A DNA stretch of 64,000 nt. Source: Trichostrongylus colubriformis. Its lineage: Eukaryota; Nematoda; Chromadorea; Rhabditida; Trichostrongylidae. The stretch is from NCBI GenBank assembly GCA_963978905.1, contig OZ022261.1:2729992-2793991 (forward strand), written 5' to 3'. Positions 55,330 to 64,000 of this stretch are shown in pieces. Each line of letters opens with the position of its first letter. Position 1 is the first letter of the stretch. The translations under genes were made by a program, and so were the position numbers. Below the pieces are notes generated by a model that was not told where the DNA came from, made no database searches, and saw only the letters and a list, made by a program, of their open reading frames with translations.

Positions 55330-58160
55330 ACAGAGGCCGTTGGCTTCATTCAGCTACACATCTGTTTTTTTCACACGTGTGATTTTTCTATTTTTTCATG
55401 TGCAAGGGGTTTCACAACGGTTGGGATTCTCTTCAGCGTTGTTAACCGAGTAAGCCTTTTTAGGAACTGTTCTCACTTATTCGTACATTAAAAATCTAAG
55501 GTATACGTCATGGGTGCGTTAGTCATGTAAAAGCGTGGTACTGTTCGACGTTCGACAAGTCTCCCACGTTCGTCATGTTGCTATTCGCATACTTTCACAA
55601 AATGCCCCCCCCCCCCTTCCGTTAGGATGGCACCGAGTGGTATCCTATACATATACCTGTTACGGTGCCATGCACATCGGGCGAGACAGTGGGCGAGCAG
55701 CCTGGGTTCCTTTGTTTTGCTTGTATATGTTCTTCAAAAATTTCGCCCTGGTTGCGTCGCATTGAGTTCAAAATTCACAGGAATCCAGTCGCTTTGTTAG
55801 ACAGTGTTATTGTTGCTTTTGATGAGGTATTAGATTTTCTGTGATTAGGCATACTCATGTAGATGAATATGGTACACTGTGATTAGGTGATGTGTCAGTA
55901 AGAAAAAAGAAATTTTTAGTATAGAGTCTAAGGAAAACAGCTACAAAGAACAAACCCAACGAAGCCGTCAGGAAACTAAGAAGCCCTTCGCTGCAGAAAG
56001 TTCTGATAGCTCTACGGCGGGAATTCGAAAGGGTTGCAGTTATTCAATTTTGAATCATGTGTTAAAGCGGAAGCCTATTCTTCAATCTTTTTGTATTTTC
56101 TGTTGCGTTCTTGTGTAATATTTTGCTTGATTTACTTATTTCAAAATAAGTCGGGGATCCGAATTTTCCAAGAATAAACCTCTCTCGTCTCCCACGTCGT
56201 CATGAATATAGCCCATTTTGCATATTTCTGTCGTGTTTTGTGGTGGTGCCCAGCAGGGTTAAGCCTAACATCGAGGAAAATTGTTTAAATTTCAAGGAAA
56301 TACGACTCTGGTTGACTCTATCGATGCTTCCTGTTGATAATTCATGGTTGGTGTCACCTTCAAATTATGGCAGTAATCACAGCAATCTTACCTAGTAGCA
56401 AACATGATTATCGACCGATGACCTTTTTAGGCGGTCACCAACTCCTCTAATTCTACGAAAGTGGTTGTCGTCGAGGATTACTCGGTTAACTTCTAAAAGT
56501 ACCAACTCCCCATTTCCGACCCAAAATACTATTAGCCGTCCGATAGTGGTGAAGACACGAATGCTTAGGTTTCCAGGTAGTGGTCAAGACACGACAGGTC
56601 TCCACTCTGGTCCTCCGATGGTTTGACGCACCTTGTGTGCAAATATACATACACAAGTATATGTACATAAATATCGAAAGGACGAAAATAAAGCGTCAAA
56701 TGAGATCCTTATCCTGCAGAACAAAATACGACCCTTCCCCGAGGATCCCTCGACTAAGCTTACTCTGCATTATTTGGTATGAATGGATTCATTCATAGAT
56801 GTGTTAGCAAGTGTACAGATTTCCTACATGACGTCCGCTACCTTATCCCCCACCCTCACATTGGTTGGTCGTTTGAATTCGTTTCATCTTTTAATCTCTT
56901 CTCATCTCTTGTCTCTACGAGCGTATCACTTGTGTTTTTTTACCCTGTATCTTGAGGAGTAATACTCGTTTTGATATAGGGAACGTCAGTCGCAAATCAA
57001 TGTCCAGCGGTCTTTTTTTTCCAATTTTCGTTGACGTTTGATGTTGCAGAATCAGGCACAACCGCTGTTCTACTCGGAATGGGCAATGGGCACGGAGCTT
57101 CGTCTTGTGAGTGGTTTAGTTCGCGTCTCTTAAAGTTGTAATGAGCAACATGTTTTTTACCTGGTAGAAAAAGATGCGGGTAATCGTGGTAGTTTTCGAA
57201 ATAAAATAATGATGTGCAGTAACTTGCGCTGACAAGATGCTTGATTTCTTTTAGTTGAAACTGCAAAATATGTAATGTTTGTGGTAGTCCCTGAAAAAAA
57301 AAATTGTGATAGTCCCTAAAAAAAACCAAGGCTGTAGTCTGCGCTGTCAAGATGGCTGACATTTTCAATACAACATTCCCTGTTTCAAAGGTCATCGAAA
57401 ACGGCGGTGGACACGGCTATTGCCCTCTTTCGTACCTATGTTCACAGCTAATATTCGTTCGTAGATTCTCTTCACGGCAAAGCTGTTATTCATGAGGGGC
57501 CCCTTGCTCTATTTTCATTATAGCAGGAGGGGGAGCCTTTCTAGTGTGGACAGTGATTCTGGTGTAGTGATTTTTATTAGTCGAATAGTGTAGAATCGAG
57601 TCGAATAGAGTAGAATCTGCATCAGAAGTGATTTACCGAGCCCTGAATTTCTTCCTCCTCTCTAGGCATCAGCTAAAATTCATACCCTCTTTTCCAAAAA
57701 TAGCGTTTTTTTGCGTTTGAAAAAACGAAACGATTTTTTTTCTCATGGGTACTATCATTCGCAAACCTTCTATGTAAGCGAATGCTATGTTTGCCGTGTA
57801 CCAGGCGTGACTGGTGCAATGGATCTCAAACACGATGCCCTACGCACTGGTCCCATTCTTTAACATTGACCTTTTTCTCTATCATGAGCAAAGCATGTTC
57901 CCATCTCGATACAGGTGCTTAGTGCACTTCGCGAACTATGTCTCCACCTTTAGTTCAGATAATGAAAGGAAGTTCATTCTACATGCCGAAGTAGGGGTGT
58001 CTACAATAGATCGTGTTTCCCTTGCTTTTTTAATATCCGAAATTATGAAGTAGACGTGTCCACTTTTGTTTTGGGAGTGTCGCACAGTATGTTACCGTGT
58101 TCTATTCTATGCCACTAATTTCGTCAGCCAGTTGAATTCGAAAGAGGCTGCGAATGAAGC
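55330..58160. other. Intergenic stretch with two isolated exon-like pieces
   Basis: 56432-56485 (after CCTTTTTAG; AVTNSSNSTKVVVVEDYS) and 57052-57111 (after TTTGATGTTGCAG; NQAQPLFYSEWAMGTELRL, donor GTGAGT) look like exons with splice sites. Their frames cannot be linked to each other or to the Neuralized-like gene with confidence. The rest is AT-rich with a C run near 55604. Confidence 0.3.
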
Positions 58161-58165
58161 TGTTA

Positions 58166-58472
58166 GGTCGCCGTCAGGCTTCGCGATTCTGTGATTTTGC
58201 AGTGCCCACTTTCACACGCGATATTACGACCTTGAGATTGTGCAATGCCGCTACTTCGCGTGCGGAGCCGCGACACCGCAAAACCACAGAATCGTGAAAC
58301 CGCAAAATTGCAAAGTCTGACGGCGGCCTCAGGCTTCGCGATTTTGTGGTGTGCCGGCTCCGCACATGAAGTTACGGCACAGCGAAATTTCGAGGTCGCA
58401 GAATCGCGTGCGCGCGAAAGTGCGACTACGTCAAGTCGCAGACACAAAATCGTGTTGTCTGACGGTAGCCCT
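58166..58472. mobile_element. Tandem pair of family G elements
   Basis: The first copy (58166-58326) ends GCAAAGTCTGACGGCGGCC and the second begins at once with TCAGGCTTCGCGATTTTGTG and ends TTGTCTGACGGTAGCCC. Both contain the central TGCGGAGCCG / CGGCTCCGCAC motif. Confidence 0.85.
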
Positions 58473-58950
58473 AGAGCAGTTCTTTGGTACTTTTGGTAAG
58501 AATGTATTTTTATATATAAATAATGTCTTCCATGACTGCGCGGAAGCATTGTTACCCTGCGACATCTTATGTGAAACTGTCCGGATCACTGGATATTTGT
58601 TCGATTCGTTACTCGGAGCCTTCGTCTTTGGCGAAATCCATCTCTTAAGAACTCCTTTGTCGCTGGAATTGGCATATAACTGATTCAGGTAAAGCGAAAA
58701 ATCGCTGAGTCACGATATAACAAATTCACTCGCTATATTCCTGAATATCAGTCCCGTGTCGATTTCGAACTGCCTTTCTACATCATAAGGGACAAAGCGT
58801 AGTGTTTTGATGGAGATTTGTGTGAACAAACCTTTGGTCGGAAGGTGTTTTTGCTTGACCGCTGGCCTCACATAGTGATCGATCGCTTTACGCTAGCGAT
58901 CGGGTCGCGGAGGTACTGCAAGCAATTGAGTTTGCATCTCATTACTTCAT

Positions 58951-58961
58951 TTTCAGCTATG
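58951..58961 (+). promoter_or_regulatory. Probable spliced-leader acceptor at the start codon
   Basis: TTTCAG followed by CT and then ATG. The two-base distance from acceptor to start codon is typical of nematode trans-splicing. An ordinary cis intron with an upstream non-coding exon is the alternative; upstream frames do not provide a better start. Confidence 0.5.
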
Positions 58962-61900
58962 GTGGACTCATTTTCAGATCTGGGTGGAATTGCAATAAAT
59001 CAAGGTCTGTACTGAATAAATAGTTCATCAATGCTCTCATCTACTTCATCGTTATGACTTTAGGTACTGCAGACGCTAGACTTCCGCAACTGGGATTTCA
59101 TGCAGTGCATGGACAAAACGTAGTTTTGCAAAAAGGTATCTCCCCCTTCCTAACGATGTGTCTTAAATAATAATGTTAGATGGAAGTTCAGGTGGCAGAG
59201 TGGCGAGAAGAAAAGAGAGTTTCTGTAAAGGACTTGCGTTTTCTAATAGGTATGACTAACTTTCAACTGATTTGATTGCGTACTAGCTTGCTTTCTTTCT
59301 TCTGCAGGCCGGTGTCTGTCAATGAAAACGTGTGCATTCGTCTCACTGAAGTTTCAACAAGTTGGTCGGGTGTGCTGCGATTCGGAGTCACGAATGTGGA
59401 TCCTGAGACCTACAGAACTATCCAGGTTCCTAAGTGAGTCCTTTTCTAATTGAGCTAGTGTTTTGGAACACTTCAGGTCAGTGTCGTGACTTAGTAAAGG
59501 CCAGGGTAATATCGAAATGAAGCGATTCGATTGAGAAATTATTGGTTTTGCGCGTCTTCGACCCTCCTTTTCATTGAGAGAATAACTTCATATCAGATAG
59601 ATGGTTCGCACGGGAGATATGAGAACAAACCTTTACCACATACTGTGGTTACTTTGTTGTATCATGATGTTTCTCACCCGCGCTGGTCATTTTACTCAAT
59701 TTTTCCCCTGTTCAGTGCCTTGTCATGACAGGAGCAATAGAGGTTGTTAGATCGAAGCGTTCTTTGGTCCACTTCACATTCAATGGTTTGAGTTGCGCCC
59801 TTTCGGAGATACCGAGCGCAAGTAAAAAAGTTTTCGTTCATCATTGCCATAATTCAAAGAATTTCCCCTAAATGATTGTGAGATTCAAAGCAACGGCATA
59901 GTTTCGATGAGCTTTTTGTTTTTGTGATTATTTGGCAGCGTTCTTTGCCCGTCTGACCGGTCTCTTTTGGTGGAAGTTTTATCGGTTTAGCAGCTCTATA
60001 CCGTTTTCCATTTTTTGGTATTTATTGTAAATACCTGCAAGTATTGTACTGGGTCATTCCATAAGTAGTGTCGTTTTTTTCAAGCAAAAATTTTTGCCAT
60101 AAAACCACAACTTTTACAGCATGTCATATATCATTCGGAAGAGAATCTTCTGCTCTACAAAATGACCAGTTCAGTATTGAGTATGGTAGAATAGCGCCGA
60201 CATTCAGGCTGGCGAAGAGGTAGGTCCAGCAGTCAGAAATTGGCCAAACCGGCAATCAACTGAAACACTATATTTTACTTGAGGGAAACTAACCAATCAT
60301 GTATCCCGTTTTTGGCCCCGACCTCTTCTGCAAGCTTCACCAGTCGGTTGTTTAAAAAGTCTCGACGCTTTTTCCACATTTAGTTTTCTCGCCGTAACTC
60401 GGTGATTTTAGACAATTTCTACGAACCAAGGCAAGAATAATTTCTCAACCAATCAGCTGAAAGAGTGGTGAAATGTTAAGAATAGGTGGTGGGTAGGAAC
60501 AGGGAAATACTACTGACCGGCTTTCTTAACTTACTCATGGAAAAAATGAATTGTGAAAAATGTCAACTCGACCCCTATCCCATGGTATAAAACTCAATCT
60601 GAATCGCAGCTCAAACAAACTAGAAAGATTTTTCGATATAGCAGAAAAAGTTCTTCGAAGCGGTTTATGGAACAACTCTAAGCAAGAAGTCTGAAAAATT
60701 TCATTTTGAATAAGTGTGGGTGCTTTCGAAAAAAGATTTTAGAAAAAGAACGACACGACTTCTCGATCAACTAAATATTGCAAATTGTAGAAGATGTCAG
60801 TGCCAAGGTCGCGATACATGAATGGTTGATTTTTCCAAAGTGAAACATAGTGTTTCAATTGATTGCCGGTTTGGCCAATTTTTGTCGGCTGGACCTACCT
60901 CTTCGCCAGCCTAAATGTCGGCCCCATTCTAACAAACTTAGAAACTGAACATGTCATACTGTAGAGCAGGAAAATCCCTTTCAAATGATTCATAACATGC
61001 TGCAAAAACTTATAATTTCATAGGAAAAATTCATGCTTGAAAAAAACGACATTAATTATGGAATGACCCAATATTATCTTCGAAGCAGACTGCATACTTA
61101 CCTGCATACTGATGTTTTGATCTTTACTTTGCTTATGTTTCTCTCGAATCAGATGCTGAGTTATCATTTTTGCAACGATCACCTTGGCTATCGAATGTCA
61201 TACCTTCAAATCCTTGACAAAAGTTGGTGTTTTGACTGTGCTATTATATTTGATTTCATCGTTGGAACTAGCAGGAGGGTATCCGTTTCTCGATCTGAAT
61301 CAACATATTACTAACGAGATCTAAACGAACTTGACGCGAGATCTGATGGTGCCTGGGAAATCTGTAAAATTGCAACCCTTAGAAGTATGCTCTGTTCATA
61401 AACTTGAATTTTTGAACATTAAAACTGTGTTTCTGAAATATGTCGCAGAGACGATGTGTTGTAACTCAAAGAGCGACATTCAGGTTCGCTTGTCCTGATC
61501 TCACTTCCAAAGAAGGATTCTGGGCGAAAGCTCTCCCCGAACGGTACTCTGTGGAGGGTAACATTCTACACTTTTCTATCACTCACACGGGTGACCTATA
61601 TTACGGCGTCAATGGTGTTCATAAGGTGAGTCTCTTTTCCTTTTTATTCCCTTTGTCTTGTTGAAGATATCGTAGATTAGTTTCTGTTGTTCTGCAGGGG
61701 CACCCCTTTTGTGATGATCTCGGTGGCACATTTTGGAAACGTTTTCTCGGGTGCATTTTGAGCAAAATTTTCCCAACCCAACTGATATTGGATAGTCTAT
61801 AAAGTCTTTTCGTATTTTTAAATACCGCTTTTTCCCTCCAAACTGCTTTCCAGCAATCCCTTCTGTACATACACATGTAGTACAAGTCCACACGCATCTG

Positions 61901-64000
61901 TAGGTATTATCGTCTTCCATCTCCCGGATAACCTTTTTCGGCAAAATAAACATATCAAAGGTCAACCGCATTTTCAATACAAAAATTTTTCTTTGAATGG
62001 CGTTAGACAGGGAAAGGAAAAGGTGATAGTCCGATGAAGCAAGATCAGGGCTATAGGGTGGATGGGGCAGCAATTTTTATCCAAGCTCGAGAATTTTTCG
62101 GCGAGTCACTTCAGTAGTGGGAGGACTTGCCAAAAAATTGCCTCGCCAAAAAATTCTCGAGCTTGGATGAAAATTGCTGCCCCATCCACCCTATAGCCCT
62201 GATCTTGCTTCATCGGACTATCACCTTTTCCTTTCCCTGTCTGCGCCATTCAAAGAAAAATTTTTGTATTGAAAATGAGGTTGACCTTTGATATGTTTAT
62301 TTTGCCGAAAAAGGTTATCCGGGAGATGGAAGACAATAATACCTATAGATGCGTGTGGACTTGTACTACATGTGTATGTACAGAAGAGATTGCTGGAAAG
62401 CAGTTTGGAGGGAAAAAGCGGTATTTAAAAATACGAAAAGACATTTTGGACTACCCAATATAATTTCCTTCCTGGCCCTCATGCTGAATGACTACTCAGC
62501 CCGAGCGAAAAGCTGCTTTGATTCCTGACCAACAAGGGAAGGTCAACAGGTCAGCCCAGCCATTCGCCATGGGGTATGTATCACTGTATTCGTCTTGGGA
62601 CGAGAAACTCAAATCTGCTTTCTAATTTTGCGAAACGACCCTAGTAGAGGAAAATTGGTTAAATAAAATGAAATGTTTTGAGATGGCCATTATAGGCAGT
62701 TTGAAGACAATTTCATACCAAACTTTTCTTTATCATTATTGTTCCTTCCACACCGTTACTTTTTAGGGTGTATTTCTGGTAGGCATCAACGTTTCTCTCC
62801 CAATCTGGATAATCGTTGATATCTACGGTAACAGCGTTGCCGTCGAATTCATAGGTGAGTTATACCGCTCGATTTGTGCTTTTGTGAAAAATATGGGTAG
62901 AATTAAGTGCCTCGACTAAGTTAATGTGCTCACCGCGATGCTCTAGCACCTGCTTTCTCTTGAGTGTTAGTGTCACAAAATAAATAAGACTTTGAGGGAA
63001 TAGTATTAGCAAAAAAAACCTGGCAACTGCTTTGCACTTAAAGTTCTTCTTGGCGGTGATGATTTTGAGAAGGTGGCTTGTTTGCAGGCAGTTTATTAAG
63101 TTGTTTGGGTTAACGAGAGTAGGAATTATGAAGATTCGCGTATGGCGCACCATGGCACCACTCACACCTAAAAGCACGAAAAGAACGCTGTTATGACTCC
63201 ATTCCTTTAGCACGTAACAGCAACTGAGATTTTTCATATAGTGGTAGGAAGAATGTGAATTTAAGCGTTGAAGTAGAGGAAGCTTTGAGGTGGGTGAAAC
63301 AGTTTCCATGTGCATTAAGGGGTGTTTCACCCACCTCAAGCTCCTTTCCTCTCCTCAATCCAGGGTTAAAATTCACTCTCTGTGGTTTACATTAATGTTT
63401 TCCTGTATCTCAAAAAAGGGTGACGAATTCTTGTTCAAAATGCATGGAACTTTTCTCTGTAAACATAGTGTGTGACTGAAGAACATGTTTGCCGTGCACT
63501 CTGGTGTGTGGTGCAATTGTGCGTATTGCGCGATATTTGCGTCCCAATACGCGTACACCCCTTTTTCAACATTGAGCCCCTTTTGCAATTTTCTGGTTTT
63601 TAATGATGAGGGAAGAACCATGCGAAACCTCACTGTCAAACCGGCGCACTTAATTCGTATTGTTTCAGATCCATCAGATTTCCGCGTGCCTCGTACCACT
63701 GCAGTAACTCCTCGTGTAACCAGTGCCAGCAATTCAAATCACGAGACAACTGCTGCCGATCCGCCAGCTTCATCTTTGCAGCATGTACACTCCGGGACTA
63801 GTAGAAGTAAATTCTCCTGGTTTTATGCATTTCCAGACCACGCTATTCTCACAAATGAATGGTTTCCATTCATTTGTGAAAATAGCGTGATCTTGGAGCC
63901 CCTGTTTTAGCACTAAATTCTCGCTCCGAAAACTTAAGTTCTCACTCGAAGAGTTGTAACAAGTATCTCACACATTCCATTTCAGCAAACTTCGATACTT
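58959..64000 (+). CDS. neur: Neuralized homologue, 5' exons with one NHR domain (partial)
   Basis: Neuralized proteins are E3 ubiquitin ligases (two NHR domains plus a C-terminal RING) that act on Notch ligands at the plasma membrane. Phase-consistent exons: 58959-59004 (MVDSFSDLGG), 59064-59135, 59180-59249, 59308-59433, 61484-61625, 62767-62854, 63669-63806 and 63986 to the window edge. The NHR domain runs from about residue 20 to 182: LGFHAVHGQNVVLQK, GGRVARRKESFCKGLAFSNR, LTEVSTSWSGVLRFGVTN, FACPDLTSKEGFWAKALPER, GDLYYGVNGVHK, GVFLVGINVSLPIWIIVDIY, NSVAVEFI. The next exon is a Ser/Thr/Pro linker. The second NHR and RING, if present, lie beyond the window, so ligase function is inferred. 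The long introns 59434-61483 and 61626-62766 each contain a mariner-type palindromic element. Confidence 0.9.
60049..61071. mobile_element. 1-kb mariner-type element with long inverted repeats
   Basis: The ends GGGTCATTCCATAAGTAGTG and the complementary ATTATGGAATGACCC are bordered by TA. The arms extend about 240 bp: GGCGAAGAGGTAGGTCCAGC on the left and GCTGGACCTACCTCTTCGCC style complement on the right, with GGCCAAACCGGCAATCAA also paired. No transposase frame. It lies in the intron 59434-61483. Confidence 0.85.
61784..62461. mobile_element. Foldback element with 320-bp arms from a mariner fragment
   Basis: Arms 61784-62104 and 62142-62461 are almost perfect reverse complements separated by about 40 bp. 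On the minus strand the left arm encodes a mariner fragment, HPPYSPDLASSDYHLF, containing the third DD34D aspartate; the right arm encodes it in mirror position with the frame lost near the centre. It has no full transposase. Located in the intron 61626-62766 of the Neuralized-like gene. Confidence 0.9.
63255..63376. repeat. Palindromic repeat of about 120 bp
   Basis: GAGGTGGGTGAAAC pairs with GTTTCACCCACCTC. The pairing extends outward with small bulges through GTGAATTTAA and TTAAAATTCAC. It is in the intron 62855-63668; no second copy was seen. Confidence 0.8.
63839..63889 (+). repeat. Near-perfect 24-bp hairpin
   Basis: CACGCTATTCTCACAAATGA GG-side arm pairs with CCATTCATTTGTGAAAATAG to GCGTG around a TTT loop, with one mismatch. 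It lies about 30 bp after a splice donor in the Neuralized-like gene. The loop is too short for a standard microRNA precursor. Confidence 0.8.

Noticed and set aside
61609..62073. 154-residue minus-strand frame as an intact transposase
   Set aside because: It contains only a short mariner catalytic fragment and is one arm of a palindrome; it cannot encode a full enzyme.
1..64000. CRISPR arrays, operons with ribosome binding sites, or prophage
   Set aside because: The sequence is clearly eukaryotic, with spliced genes; the repeats are inverted-repeat transposons, not regularly spaced direct repeats.

Overview
The window is nuclear DNA of a nematode, most likely a strongylid (hookworm-type) parasite. 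The evidence is many short exons with TTTCAG-type acceptors, a trans-splice-like acceptor two bases before a start codon, a Crumbs-family EGF membrane protein of the EAT-20 type, mariner remnants with TA target sites, and a very high load of small inverted-repeat elements. No database search was possible. Species and orthology are inferred from motifs, and exon joins were checked only by splice sites and reading phase.

All the genes I can support lie on the plus strand. (1) 671-3602: the middle of a C2H2 zinc-finger gene, with three fingers each interrupted by introns, then a Ser-rich tail. (2) 13541-15175: the 3' part of a coiled-coil protein gene. One intron holds a glycine tRNA-like gene flanked by inverted repeats. 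(3) 23700-27228: a partial multi-pass membrane protein resembling nematode LAPTM-like proteins. (4) 37518-47881: a nearly complete Crumbs/EAT-20-like gene with signal peptide, EGF repeats, a Thr/Ser-rich stalk, one membrane span and a cytoplasmic tail ending ERLI. (5) 58959-64000: the 5' half of a Neuralized homologue with one complete NHR domain, running off the window.

Most of the rest is repeat. I can separate about ten families of non-autonomous inverted-repeat elements (called A to I, plus M, here), several in four to nine copies. They sit between the genes and inside almost every large intron. There are also mariner derivatives: a deleted transposase copy (23973-24858), a 3' fragment (15630-15869), two palindromic derivatives (19261-19942 and 61784-62461), a 216-bp element (45808-46023) and a 1-kb element (60049-61071).

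An antisense, frameshifted copy of the last exons of the Crumbs-like gene lies 30 kb away at 17375-17745. It is next to a roughly 570-bp segment that is repeated at 20270-20835. The Crumbs-like and Neuralized-like genes are neighbours in the same orientation. Both families act in epithelial polarity and Notch-related signalling, so their linkage is worth checking against other nematodes.
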